From Saccharomyces uvarum (lineage: Eukaryota; Ascomycota; Saccharomycetes; Saccharomycetales; Saccharomycetaceae): a DNA stretch of 64,000 nucleotides. The stretch is taken from NCBI GenBank assembly GCA_947243795.1, contig OX365931.1, positions 248,001 to 312,000 on the forward strand. Reading direction: 5' to 3'. Below the pieces are notes generated by a model that worked only from the letters and a program-made list of their open reading frames with translations, did no database searches and had not been told where the DNA came from. Position 1 is the stretch's first letter, and every line of letters starts with the position of its first letter. Both the position numbers and the translations under genes were made by a program. Below are positions 32,286 to 42,245 of this stretch, piece after piece.

Positions 32286-33305
32286 ATGTCTGAGCAGGAC
32301 GCAGAAGCTAAACGTGCGAAGCAATTGGAAGAAGCTAGAAAGAGAGTGGAGGAATTGAAGAAGAAGAAAAATAAGAAGGGTAAAGGTAAGAAGAACAAGA
32401 ACAATCTCACAGGCACTACAGGATCAGACACACCCGAAGTAGAGAGCACGCCAGGTGAAGAATTGGCAGAAGGACAAATACCAACTGTTGACTCTACCAA
32501 AAGTGAAAACGAACCCCAACACGTCGAAGAAAACAAGGAGAATGAAGAAGAGGAAGAACTTGAAGACGAAGCAGAATTGGCTACTTCAAACGATTTTGGT
32601 ATTCACGAGGAAGAAACAAAAGTGGGAGATGAACTAAATACTCCTGTGGAAGAGGAAAATATAGAAAATGCGAAAAAGGAGGAGGATTTAGAAATTTTGA
32701 GTGATGCAGAAAATAGTAAAACTATTGAGACTGTACAATCGCCAGTCGTTGAGGAGCCTCAAGAAGAAAAGAAATCTTCACGTTCACCAGCGGTGGCAGA
32801 CGATTTATTTGGTGATGATGAAAACGAAGAATCCGATTTCTTGACCACGATAGAAAAGCAAAGAGAAGAGGACGAATTAAGCAAACTAAGGGCAGAGCTT
32901 GAAAAACTCATACAAGAAAATAAACAGCTAAAGTTTTTAAGCATGGATAACGAAACCACGATTGATGAATTACAGGAGCAATTGCAAGAGCGAGACGATA
33001 CAATAAATAGCTTACAATACGATTTGCAAACAACAAGGGATGAACTCACAGCCACTCAACAAAGCCTAAGGGAAGCCGAAACAAAATCAGTAAGAACCAC
33101 CACAGCATCGCCTGTGCAATTTGCAGATTTTAATGCGTCTACTCATAATAATTCAACCTCCTCGAAATCCGCCGCTAGTTTTGCGCCAATGGCTCGTGGT
33201 AACCACGTAGAAGTCGATCGGGTCATGTTGGATAAATGGCGTAACTGGAACGTCGACATGACCGGTTGGAGAAGTATTGGCTCGGGTCCAATCATGGAGT
33301 TTTGA
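32286..33305 (+). CDS. BUG1: cis-Golgi golgin Bug1
   Basis: Bug1 is a GM130-like coiled-coil golgin that binds the GRASP protein Grh1 and helps tether COPII vesicles at the cis-Golgi. The start at 32286 (MSEQDAEAK) gives 339 residues (341 in S. cerevisiae). There is a Lys-rich block near 24-43, a long acidic low-complexity region to about 180, and a coiled coil at about 190-275. The conserved C-terminal end, MTGWRSIGSGPIMEF, is intact. The frame is open another 195 nt upstream but lacks an ATG. Confidence 0.95.
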   Translation: MSEQDAEAKRAKQLEEARKRVEELKKKKNKKGKGKKNKNNLTGTTGSDTPEVESTPGEELAEGQIPTVDSTKSENEPQHVEENKENEEEEELEDEAELATSNDFGIHEEETKVGDELNTPVEEENIENAKKEEDLEILSDAENSKTIETVQSPVVEEPQEEKKSSRSPAVADDLFGDDENEESDFLTTIEKQREEDELSKLRAELEKLIQENKQLKFLSMDNETTIDELQEQLQERDDTINSLQYDLQTTRDELTATQQSLREAETKSVRTTTASPVQFADFNASTHNNSTSSKSAASFAPMARGNHVEVDRVMLDKWRNWNVDMTGWRSIGSGPIMEF

Positions 33306-34099
33306 AATCGAAACTCCCTTACCTATGATCTATCTATTATTGTTTTGTTTACATAAGAATGTACATACGACGACAGGTATATGCCTAATCATCAGACAAG
33401 GATGTTTCTTTTTTAATCCGTTTTATGTTTGCAATGCGTTTCGGGTAGTTAAGGCGCCTTGCACTGATAATGAATTTAAGAATTCGTCAAGTGATGGGTA
33501 TTGACAATTCTGGCACTTCCTTGCAAGAAAAGCCCTTTACTTAGCGACAGGCATCGAAGGAGTTATTTGTCCCAATGGGCAATTAAGGTGGGCATGTATC
33601 CTCTTATTTTTGCTCATCCTTCTTTCAAAAGGTATAGGATTGGACACAGAAAACTCCATCACTCAATCAATCAGATTGCAAAGTTGTGACGGCTTGGCTT
33701 ATAGGGAACATTGCTCTTATCATACGTTAGTATGATTTTCTGGCGTTTTATTTTTAGAGCCAAAACATATGTTTTTCATAGTGTTTCAAATGAGATTGCG
33801 TGTGCAATTCTGTTTCTTGCCTATGGTTGTAAGGCGTGTAGACTTTATATTGATAGTTTCGGAGATATATTATTGAAAATATTGAACCCTTTTGATCCTT
33901 CATATTTTTGAACTCGCCTTTAGGAGTGAATGAAAGGAACACACATATGTGGCATAAAGAATTGACCCAGTTGGGACTAAAAGCCTCTTATTCAATATCC
34001 CATTGTATCTAATTTCCAAAAACAGCCGAATGTCATTAAACTAAGCCCTGAGATATGGCATCGCGTTGAATAACATGCCTGCTCCAACAGAAGCCTCTC
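33306..34099. other. Long convergent BUG1-SNU23 spacer
   Basis: This is the longest gene-free stretch in the window (794 bp) and lies between convergent stops. Short frames cross it, but none looks like a gene. TTTTATGTTTG at 33421-33431 matches 10 of 11 positions of the ARS core consensus, which is weak evidence for a replication origin. I see no tRNA, LTR or snoRNA boxes. Confidence 0.5.
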
Positions 34100-34687
34100 T
34101 TACATGGAACTGCCAAAACTGGAAAAGCCCATCATTTGACTGACTTTTGATTCATTCTCCGTAGAGAGCAAGGGCGTCTTATTCACTTTCTTGGATTTGT
34201 TCACGTCGGCGTTTGAAGACATCCTTTTCTTGGATTGACTTGTAGTCGAATGTACCTCTATGAATTCCTTTACCAAGTCGTTATAACGCTTTTCGAACTC
34301 CTCCTGCGGTACGTCATCATTGTCTCTTATATCCAATACTAACGGTTCGTCAAATAGGTTCTCAAACTTTATTGCATGTAGCTTATGGTTCAAATGGTCA
34401 ACGTATTGTAGTGTGTCTTTGAAAGTCAAATTACAGATATCGCAATAAAACCCGAACTTTTTGCCTCTCTTAGAAGACGACAGGCTGTCGTTATCTGCAG
34501 TCAGCTTTCTTTTATTTAGATCTTTCAGTGAACCTTTGATTAGTCGGTCATAGCTTGTATATTTTGCTTTCAATGCCTGTAATTCAACGGGTGTTAGTGT
34601 ATTCTTTAAGGATTGGTTATCATATCCGCTTCTGGCTTGTTCAGCGTACTCCTCTCTGTCCCAGGTTCTTCTCCCGAAGTTTGACAT
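34100..34687 (-). CDS. SNU23: U4/U6.U5 tri-snRNP protein Snu23
   Basis: Snu23 is a zinc-finger protein of the spliceosomal B complex that binds near the U6 ACAGA helix with Prp38. The ORF has 195 residues (194 in S. cerevisiae). A U1-type C2H2 finger is visible, with ligands Cys82, Cys85, His98 and His104. The N-terminal FGRRTWDREEYAEQA segment is typical of the family. The tail is Lys/Ser-rich. The start is the ATG at 34687. Confidence 0.95.
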   Translation of the reverse strand: MSNFGRRTWDREEYAEQARSGYDNQSLKNTLTPVELQALKAKYTSYDRLIKGSLKDLNKRKLTADNDSLSSSKRGKKFGFYCDICNLTFKDTLQYVDHLNHKLHAIKFENLFDEPLVLDIRDNDDVPQEEFEKRYNDLVKEFIEVHSTTSQSKKRMSSNADVNKSKKVNKTPLLSTENESKVSQMMGFSSFGSSM

Positions 34688-34876
34688 TATCTTCCGTGAT
34701 TGTTGTTCCCTATTGCTTGTATAACTTTTTTTGCTTCAATGAACCTAATATCAAATGTCTTATATTAAACGGCGCTTTGTTTAAGCTTGTATCATAAAAA
34801 ATGAAAAATTCATATTGACGTATTTTGTGTGTTTTATAAGGTTACCTATTTAGAGTTGCGTATAATATATATCATT

Positions 34877-36178
34877 CTAATACAAGACACTTGCCTTTTC
34901 GAACAATTGATCGACGACTTTATTTAATTGACCAACTAATTCTAATGCAGAGTCATACGTAGCATCTTGATTTGGAGTCTCGTAAACGTAAAGCCATCCA
35001 TTACCTTGATCCAGCACACCGTAGAATATCTTATCCAGTATCATCTGGGACAGTTTCCCCTCCACCTGTTGAGTATCCAGGCCGATTATCTTGGAGATGT
35101 GAGATATTTCCACGCATTCGAATGGCTCGATAATCTTACATAAATTGGATTCCAGCAAAGTGTCGTATAATGCATTGAAATGGGATCTTGTTAGTTCGTC
35201 GCCCATTAGTTCCTTCTCGTACTGTTTTAGTGCTGTGTTGAACTCCAAAAGAGATCTGTTGTTATAGGCCTCGGCAACAGCTTTCATGGCGTCAATACCT
35301 CGGGACTGGTAAGTCTCCTTTGTGTACTTTGCATTTAGAATATTTTTGACATCATCGATGAGATTCAGCATGATTTTGGATAATAGCATATACTTCAATA
35401 CTTGGCAAGCCTTCTCATAGGAGTTGTGGGTAGTCAAATTATGATAGCTCTCAAAACTCTCAAAAAAGTATGAAAATGCAGTTTTGTAATCTTTGTCTTC
35501 ACAGTGTAGGATACCACTCATCAAATCCAACTCCGCTACGGTTTGGGTGGGACAGTAGATGGAGTTAGCTGCGGTTCTTGCTGCAGTCAAAGAAGCCTTG
35601 GACTTGGCCAAGTTTCTTAACTTGTGGTAAACCTTACTTTCCAACAGGTGCACGTCCACCAAGGAGGGTTTGTCGTCCAGTTTCTTGAACTCCCTTAAGA
35701 GATTGTTGATCAATGCTAATGAGTCCTTATACTGTTTCTTTTGGTAGTGCAATCTAGCCAATTTGACGGAGAGGGAATGCTTTAGAAACACTCTTTTCTC
35801 TCTCTTAGCAAAGTCGATACTTTTCTCGCAAACAAAAATTTGATCGTCCAGGGAGTCCGGTACCTGCTCGAATCTCTCAATCAGCGTCTTCAAGACCTTT
35901 ACTGTCTTGGATTTGGCGAACTGCATCATGTACTCCGTGGAATGAAGGATGAACTCGCGCAGCTTGTCCTTAGCGCCCGTGGTGACATACAGTTGCCCCA
36001 ATTCCAATATGCTTGTTTCCTGCTCATTTCTGCGCTTGTCATCCACGCTGGCGGTGGGACCGCTGACCAGTGAACTGTCTTTATCCAACAAGCTTAAATA
36101 CACTTGTTCAGCCTTATCATACTGTTTTTCGTTGACCAGATTTCTGGCTTCTTCCAATTTCGAATCCGATGCTGACAT
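34877..36178 (-). CDS. RPN6: 26S proteasome lid subunit Rpn6
   Basis: Rpn6 is an essential PCI subunit of the proteasome lid that clamps the 20S core to the 19S base. The ATG at 36178 (MSASDSKLEEA) gives 433 residues (434 remembered for S. cerevisiae). A GTG just upstream is not used. The N-terminal two thirds are TPR-like helical repeats, and the PCI winged helix lies at about 300-400 (IEPFECVEISHISKIIGL region). A perfect Rpn4 site lies about 100 bp upstream. Confidence 0.97.
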   Translation of the reverse strand: MSASDSKLEEARNLVNEKQYDKAEQVYLSLLDKDSSLVSGPTASVDDKRRNEQETSILELGQLYVTTGAKDKLREFILHSTEYMMQFAKSKTVKVLKTLIERFEQVPDSLDDQIFVCEKSIDFAKREKRVFLKHSLSVKLARLHYQKKQYKDSLALINNLLREFKKLDDKPSLVDVHLLESKVYHKLRNLAKSKASLTAARTAANSIYCPTQTVAELDLMSGILHCEDKDYKTAFSYFFESFESYHNLTTHNSYEKACQVLKYMLLSKIMLNLIDDVKNILNAKYTKETYQSRGIDAMKAVAEAYNNRSLLEFNTALKQYEKELMGDELTRSHFNALYDTLLESNLCKIIEPFECVEISHISKIIGLDTQQVEGKLSQMILDKIFYGVLDQGNGWLYVYETPNQDATYDSALELVGQLNKVVDQLFEKASVLY

Positions 36179-36538
36179 CACCTAACTCCTTACCGACTTC
36201 TCTACAATGGCTAACTTACAGACCCCTACTCAATGGCTTCCTTTAACCATCCTTCTTTTAGTTGTACTTCTACCAACTTTTGCCACCCTTGGACCAAAGA
36301 AAATATTGATCTATATTGGTTACCCTACAAAATACATCCGTTCCAAGTGATGATTTGCTTTTTTTTTTTGCTGCGTTTTTTTTCTCGACACGTGTCGAAG
36401 TAGCAGTTTGGCGTTTTAAGTAGATCCTGGGTTATTTTCGAGCGTCAGGAATGAACAAAGAGGAGCATTGTTAAGGCGACGTAGCATCAGGAGGAAAATA
36501 AAGACTACTCAGAACAGCTAGCAGCTACAAGCACGGTC
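36179..36538. promoter_or_regulatory. RPN6-PMT1 divergent promoter
   Basis: This 360-bp bidirectional spacer holds the RPN6 PACE site (listed separately). It also has an Abf1-core match, CGTCAGGAATGA, at 36443-36454 (the flanking base is not ideal) near PMT1, and T-rich tracts around 36358-36382. Confidence 0.5.
36279..36287 (-). promoter_or_regulatory. PACE (Rpn4 site) of RPN6
   Basis: The minus strand reads GGTGGCAAA, a perfect proteasome-associated control element, about 100 bp upstream of the RPN6 ATG. Rpn4 uses it to co-regulate proteasome genes. Confidence 0.85.
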
Positions 36539-38992
36539 ATGTCGGAACAAAAAACGTACAAGCGTGTGGAGCAGGACGATCCCGTGCCCGAACTGGACAT
36601 TAAGAAGGGACCCGTGAGATCCTATATCGTTACTGACCCGAGCGTCGAATTGGCCTCATTGCGGTCCATGGTTACCGTGAAGGAGAAATTGATCGTGGCG
36701 TGTCTGGCCATCTTTACAGCAGTCATCAGGCTGCACGGTTTGGCTTGGCCCAACAGTGTGGTGTTTGATGAAGTGCATTTCGGTGGGTTCGCCTCGCAAT
36801 ACATTAAGGGAACCTACTTTATGGATGTGCATCCGCCCTTGGCTAAGATGTTGTATGCTGGTGTGGCATCGCTCGGTGGGTTCCAGGGCGATTTTGACTT
36901 TGAAAACATTGGTGACAACTTCCCATCTACCACACCATACGTGTTTATGAGATTTTTCTCAGCTTCTTTGGGGGCCCTCACTGTGATTTTGATGTACTTG
37001 ACCTTGCGTTACTCCGGTGTTCGTATGTGGGTTGCGCTGATCAGCGCACTTTGCTTTGCCATTGAAAACTCGTATGTCACCATCTCTCGTTACATTCTAT
37101 TGGACGCCCCATTGATGTTTTTCATTGCCGCTGCCGTGTATTCTTTTAAGAAGTACGAAATGTACCCTGCGAACTCGTGGAATGCCTACAAGTCTTTGTT
37201 GGCTACAGGTATTGCCCTCGGTATGGCTTCTTCAGCCAAGTGGGTAGGTTTTTTCACCGTCGCGTGGGTGGGCCTGCTATGTATTTGGAGACTATGGTTC
37301 ATGATCGGAGATCTGACCAAATCCTCAAAATCCATCTTCAAAATAGCATTCGCCAAGCTGGCCTTCTTATTGGGTGTTCCCTTTGTCCTTTATTTGGTTT
37401 TCTTTTATGTCCATTTCAAATCGCTATACTTGGACGGCGATGGGGCAAGTTTTTTTTCCCCAGAATTCAGATCTACACTACAGGATAACAAGATCCCACA
37501 CGATGTCGTTGCTAATGTCGGGATCGGTTCCACTGTCAGTTTGCGCCATCTTTCTACTATGGGCGGTTACTTGCATTCCCATTCGCACAATTACCCAGCT
37601 GGCTCAGAACAACAACAAATCACATTATATCCTCACATGGATGCCAACAATGAATGGTTGTTAGAACTTTACAACGTGCCTGGTGAGTCTTTAGTGACCT
37701 TTGAAAACGTAACCGATGGCACAAAGGTCAGACTATTCCATTCTATTACACATTGTAGATTGCATTCTCATGACCATAAACCACCTGTTTCAGAGAGCAG
37801 TGACTGGCAAAAGGAAGTCTCCTGTTACGGCTACAGCGGATTCGACGGTGATTCCAACGACGACTGGGTCGTTGAGATTGATAAGAAGAACTCTGCTCCC
37901 GGCATTGCTCAACAACAAGTTAGAGCTTTGGAAACTAAATTCAGACTGAGACATGCCATGACCGGTTGCTATTTGTTCTCTCACGAAGTCAAATTGCCAG
38001 CTTGGGGATTTGAACAACAAGAAGTTACATGTGCCTCTTCTGGTAGACATGATTTAACACTGTGGTATGTTGAAAACAATAGCAACCCATTATTGCCAGA
38101 AGACACCGAGCGTATCTCTTACAAACCAGCAAGCTTCATCTCCAAATTTATTGAATCCCATAAAAAGATGTGGCACATTAATAAGAATCTGGTCGATTCC
38201 CACGTCTATGAATCACAACCAACTACATGGCCATTCTTATTGCGTGGTATTAGTTACTGGGGTGAAAATAACAGAACCGTTTATCTACTGGGTAATGCCG
38301 TAGTATGGTGGGCTGTCACAGCCTTCATCGGTGTCTTTGGGTTGATTGTTATTACTGAGTTGTTCTCGTGGCAATTGGGCAAGCCGATCTTGCAAGATTC
38401 CAAGGTCGTCAACTTCCACGTTCAAGTCATCCATTATTTGTTGGGTTTTGCCATCCATTACGCGCCATCCTTTTTAATGCAACGCCAAATGTTCTTGCAT
38501 CATTACTTGCCCGCTTACTACTTCGGTATCCTTGCCCTAGGTCATGCCTTGGACATAATAGTCACTTATGTCTTCCGCAACAAAAGACAAATGGGCTATG
38601 CTGTACTGGTTACTTTCTTTGCTGCTTCTATGTATTTCTTCAAGAGTTACAGCCCAATTATCTATGGTACTCCATGGACTCAAGAATTGTGTCAAAAATC
38701 GCAGTGGTTGTCTGGTTGGGACTACAACTGTAATAGCTATTTCTCTACATTTGAAGAATACAAAAATCAAACTTTAACAAGCCGTGACTCCCAGCCTGCC
38801 GCTACTAGTACGGTTGAAGAAATTACTATAGAGGAAGATGGTCCATCATATGAAGACCTAATGAACGAAGAAGGTAAAAAAATCTTCAAAGACACCGAGG
38901 GTAATGAGTTAGATCCCGAAGTTGTCAAAAAGATGCTGGAAGAAGAAGGTGCCAACATATTGAAGGTAGAAAAGAGAGCTGTCTTGGAATAA
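36539..38992 (+). CDS. PMT1: Protein O-mannosyltransferase Pmt1
   Basis: Pmt1 transfers mannose from dolichol-phosphate-mannose to Ser/Thr of proteins in the ER, mainly as a heterodimer with Pmt2. The ORF has 817 residues, the S. cerevisiae length. The luminal loop 1 carries the catalytic Asp77-Glu78 (VVFDEVHFGG). Multiple membrane segments flank a central luminal block of MIR repeats (about 330-530, with YLHSHSHNYP and CRLHSHDHKPP). The acidic Glu-rich tail is cytosolic or luminal depending on the model. It lies in tandem with its paralogue PMT5. Confidence 0.98.
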   Translation: MSEQKTYKRVEQDDPVPELDIKKGPVRSYIVTDPSVELASLRSMVTVKEKLIVACLAIFTAVIRLHGLAWPNSVVFDEVHFGGFASQYIKGTYFMDVHPPLAKMLYAGVASLGGFQGDFDFENIGDNFPSTTPYVFMRFFSASLGALTVILMYLTLRYSGVRMWVALISALCFAIENSYVTISRYILLDAPLMFFIAAAVYSFKKYEMYPANSWNAYKSLLATGIALGMASSAKWVGFFTVAWVGLLCIWRLWFMIGDLTKSSKSIFKIAFAKLAFLLGVPFVLYLVFFYVHFKSLYLDGDGASFFSPEFRSTLQDNKIPHDVVANVGIGSTVSLRHLSTMGGYLHSHSHNYPAGSEQQQITLYPHMDANNEWLLELYNVPGESLVTFENVTDGTKVRLFHSITHCRLHSHDHKPPVSESSDWQKEVSCYGYSGFDGDSNDDWVVEIDKKNSAPGIAQQQVRALETKFRLRHAMTGCYLFSHEVKLPAWGFEQQEVTCASSGRHDLTLWYVENNSNPLLPEDTERISYKPASFISKFIESHKKMWHINKNLVDSHVYESQPTTWPFLLRGISYWGENNRTVYLLGNAVVWWAVTAFIGVFGLIVITELFSWQLGKPILQDSKVVNFHVQVIHYLLGFAIHYAPSFLMQRQMFLHHYLPAYYFGILALGHALDIIVTYVFRNKRQMGYAVLVTFFAASMYFFKSYSPIIYGTPWTQELCQKSQWLSGWDYNCNSYFSTFEEYKNQTLTSRDSQPAATSTVEEITIEEDGPSYEDLMNEEGKKIFKDTEGNELDPEVVKKMLEEEGANILKVEKRAVLE

Positions 38993-39372
38993 GCTTACAG
39001 CGCTCTCCACATTTACATAAAAGAAAATATCCTTATATAACCTCGCAAACGTATAATCAAAAATAAAATAGATAAAGAAACGTTATGAATACTAAATTCT
39101 ACGAAGTGTACTATACCCACCTAATTACGTTTAGAGACAAATGCATTCTTAACCTAAATCGGTGTGGTAAGCAAGATCTTACCATTTAGCACCGACTTTT
39201 TTTTTTTCAACTCGTTTACGTGCCGCGAAACGCCTTTATTTAATTAATACTCGAGAACAATAGAAAAAGGAACAGGAACAGAAGTGTATTGCATATTATG
39301 CACAGATCCTTTTCTTCTTTCTTTTTTTAAAGATCCTGTCTTAGCAAAAATTCAAAGCAGTTGAGCAAGACC
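38993..39372 (+). other. PMT1-PMT5 intergenic region
   Basis: This 380-bp spacer between tandem paralogues holds the PMT1 3' end and the PMT5 promoter. It has a T-rich run near 39198-39209 and a pyrimidine tract at 39310-39327. I see no recognisable factor site. Confidence 0.5.
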
Positions 39373-41604
39373 ATGGCTGACTGGAATATGGAAAGTGAGC
39401 ATCCATTGAAGGTGGACCCCGTCCCCAATGTAGTCATTAAACGCGGCCCTTTAAGGTCTTTCCTCGTAACTAAGCCTTCCAAAGATTTAAGCTCATTGAG
39501 GAGCGTCACCTCATCCAAAGAAAAGCTTTTGATTGCTTTTCTGATGATATTCGCAGCTGCCGTAAGACTACACAATATATCTCTGCCAGATAGTGTTGTT
39601 TTTGATGAACATCGAATTGGTACTTCTGTATCTCATTATGTGAAAAGAACTTTCTTCGCCGATTTTCATCCTCCATTAGTTAAAATGCTGTATGCTGGCG
39701 TTGCTTCCATATTCGGGTACGATGGATCTTTTTCGTTCTTCAATATTGGGGTTAAGTATCCTAGTAGTGTTCCATACATAGCCATGAGGTTTTTCTCTGC
39801 TACTTTAGGTATTCTGTCTGTTTTGGTATTGTACTTAACGCTACGAGTGTCTGGTGTAAAAATTACCATTGCTGCTATTTGTGCAGTATGTTTCTCAATT
39901 GAGAACTCTTTTGTGACATTGTCTCGCTACGCTTTGTTAGAGGGACCTTTTCTCTTTTTCATTGCATGTGCTGTTTATTTCTTCAGGAAATCGGAACTTT
40001 ATTTACCAAACTCGTGTAAAGCAAATAAATCGCTGATTGCTTCGAGTATTGCCTTGGGATTTGCAGTTTCTTCGAAATGGGCTGGTCTCTTTACTATAGC
40101 ATGGGCTGGTGTCATTGTTCTTTGGAGATTATGGTTCATGATTGGTGATTTGTCTAGGCCTATTGGCCCTTCCATCAAATATATGGTATTCCAAATCACA
40201 TGTTTGTTGGGTATTCCTGCTTTCATCTACATTGTGATTTTTTATATACATATCAAGACATTAAGCTTGAATGGAACTAGTAGTAGTTTCTTTCCTGTTG
40301 AGTTTAGAACATCCTTAAAGAATAATAATGTCCTTAAAGAGACAATAGCAGAAGTAGGTGTGGGCTCTGCCGTTACATTGAACCATATTGGAACAGTAGG
40401 GGGTTACTTGCATTCTCATCTCCACAATTATCCAGCTGGTTCTATGCAACAACAAGTTACTCTGTATCCTCATATCGACAAAAACAACAAATGGGTTATT
40501 GAACTTGCTGATCATCCAAATGAAAATATCACAAGTTTCCAAAATTTAACAGATGGTACCATAATCAAATTGAGACATCTCAAAAACGGTTGTAGATTAC
40601 ATTCTCATGACCACAAACCCCCAGTCTCCCAAAAGGCAGATTGGCAAAAAGAAGTGTCTTGTTATGGATATGATGATTTTGATGGTGATATTAACGATGA
40701 TTGGATCATTGAAGTGGACAAAAAAAGATCAGCACCTGGGCCTGCTCAGGAGCATATCAGGGCCATTGAAACTAAATTCAGATTAAAACACTATCTTACT
40801 GGTTGTTATTTGTTTTCACATTATGAAAAATTGCCAGAGTGGGGATTTGGTCAACAAGAAGTCACATGTGCATATTTTGCAAGGGAAGACTTAACATCAT
40901 GGTACATTGAAGAAAACGATAACGAGGCACCATTACCAAACCCAGAAATGGTTTCCTATGGAAAAATGGGCTTTTGGCAAAAGTTCATTGCTATTCACAA
41001 ATTCATTTCAAATGCGGGCGACAGTTTGGATTTGAGTTATGTCTATGCATCTGAACCAAAAACTTGGCCCTTTATGTTACGTGGTATCGACTTCTGGAAT
41101 GAGAACAACAGGGAAGTATACTTCTTAGGTAACGCTGTATTATGGTGGTCTGTCACAGGCTTTATCTGCATGTTCATTGCTGGAGTGGCAATTGAATTTC
41201 TTGCATGGAAGTTAGGCACAAAGATACTGCAAGATGCATATATTATAAATTTTCACTATCAGGTTATGCAATACTTATTAGGTTTTGCCCTCCACTACGT
41301 TCCCTTCTACTTTATGAAACATAATTTGTTTCTTTACGATTATATACCAGCCTATTATTTTGGTATCCTAGCGTTTGGTCATGCATTAGACCTTATTTCG
41401 ACTTACATTTTCAACAAAAGAAGCAATATTGGTTATGTTATTGTCATTATTTTTATGGTAGCATGTTTCTATTTCTTTAATGAGCACTCTCCTTTGATTT
41501 ATGCCGCTGAATGGACAAGCGGCTTATGCAACAGATCCAAGTGGTTAGGAAGCTGGGACTTCTATTGTAATTCGTTTTTCTCTTCTTATAGCCACTACGA
41601 ATGA
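39373..41604 (+). CDS. PMT5: Protein O-mannosyltransferase Pmt5
   Basis: Pmt5 is a PMT1-subfamily O-mannosyltransferase of the ER that pairs with Pmt3 or Pmt2. The ATG at 39373 gives 743 residues, as in S. cerevisiae. It is colinear with the neighbouring Pmt1 through the membrane segments and the MIR block (YLHSHLHNYP, CRLHSHDHKPP). It lacks the long acidic tail of Pmt1. Loop 1 keeps the Asp-Glu pair (VVFDEHRIG, 78-79) and HPPLVKMLYAG. The residues just after the pair differ strongly from Pmt1. Confidence 0.96.
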   Translation: MADWNMESEHPLKVDPVPNVVIKRGPLRSFLVTKPSKDLSSLRSVTSSKEKLLIAFLMIFAAAVRLHNISLPDSVVFDEHRIGTSVSHYVKRTFFADFHPPLVKMLYAGVASIFGYDGSFSFFNIGVKYPSSVPYIAMRFFSATLGILSVLVLYLTLRVSGVKITIAAICAVCFSIENSFVTLSRYALLEGPFLFFIACAVYFFRKSELYLPNSCKANKSLIASSIALGFAVSSKWAGLFTIAWAGVIVLWRLWFMIGDLSRPIGPSIKYMVFQITCLLGIPAFIYIVIFYIHIKTLSLNGTSSSFFPVEFRTSLKNNNVLKETIAEVGVGSAVTLNHIGTVGGYLHSHLHNYPAGSMQQQVTLYPHIDKNNKWVIELADHPNENITSFQNLTDGTIIKLRHLKNGCRLHSHDHKPPVSQKADWQKEVSCYGYDDFDGDINDDWIIEVDKKRSAPGPAQEHIRAIETKFRLKHYLTGCYLFSHYEKLPEWGFGQQEVTCAYFAREDLTSWYIEENDNEAPLPNPEMVSYGKMGFWQKFIAIHKFISNAGDSLDLSYVYASEPKTWPFMLRGIDFWNENNREVYFLGNAVLWWSVTGFICMFIAGVAIEFLAWKLGTKILQDAYIINFHYQVMQYLLGFALHYVPFYFMKHNLFLYDYIPAYYFGILAFGHALDLISTYIFNKRSNIGYVIVIIFMVACFYFFNEHSPLIYAAEWTSGLCNRSKWLGSWDFYCNSFFSSYSHYE

Positions 41605-42245
41605 AAGATAGAATAATAGCCCATATTTCTCTTCTGCATGGATTTTTTAATCAAGCAGCTTTAAACTTTTCTTAAAATACGAAAGTAAGAAAGAAATACG
41701 TGGAAAATGAAATCTATTACAATTTACAACAAGAGGTTCAACTTTTTTCTCTTTTGTATATTTTTTGCGATGTTAATCTTTACTGCACGACTTTGATGAA
41801 TACGGCGATGTTCGATGTTAAATAGTGTATATTTATATATTATTTGAACACAATGTAATGTTTTAATAAATGAAACATACGATTTTTGAATTAAGTGTGT
41901 TTAAAGGACCGTGACAGCTACCGTGCGTCTTGACACGGTAAGTCTTCAACTCTTATGGCGCCAATATCTATTCATACTCTAGCAAAACAAGGGCAAGAGA
42001 AGATAAATTTAGGCGAAATTGATGGAATAATGTGACCAGCAGTGGTTGAAGCATGATGCTTTTATTAATGTAGTAACAAAGAGGTACTTCCGTTATATTC
42101 ACTTCGACTTCCGTGCAAAGGGATAATACACTTTTGCTTGAAAAAAGAGCCATACTTAGCATCAATACTTGACGAATAGCAGGTAAAACATCTCTTCATC
42201 TTCATTTTAGATCAGCAAGTGTAGTTTTCTCTTCACCATACACCA
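41605..42245. promoter_or_regulatory. PMT5-SRP14 spacer with ACCGTG repeats
   Basis: This 641-bp spacer carries ACCGTG at 41908-41913 and 41920-41925, and its reverse complement CACGGT at 41934-41939. The last two form a 6+8+6 dyad. No established factor comes to mind for them. The rest is AT-rich, and no RNA gene is visible. Confidence 0.4.

Noticed and set aside
36622-36804. Antisense frames within PMT1 (and similar ones in PMT5), like the dubious YDL096C and YDL094C
   Set aside because: They lie entirely over conserved coding sequence, and their reading is explained by the sense codons.
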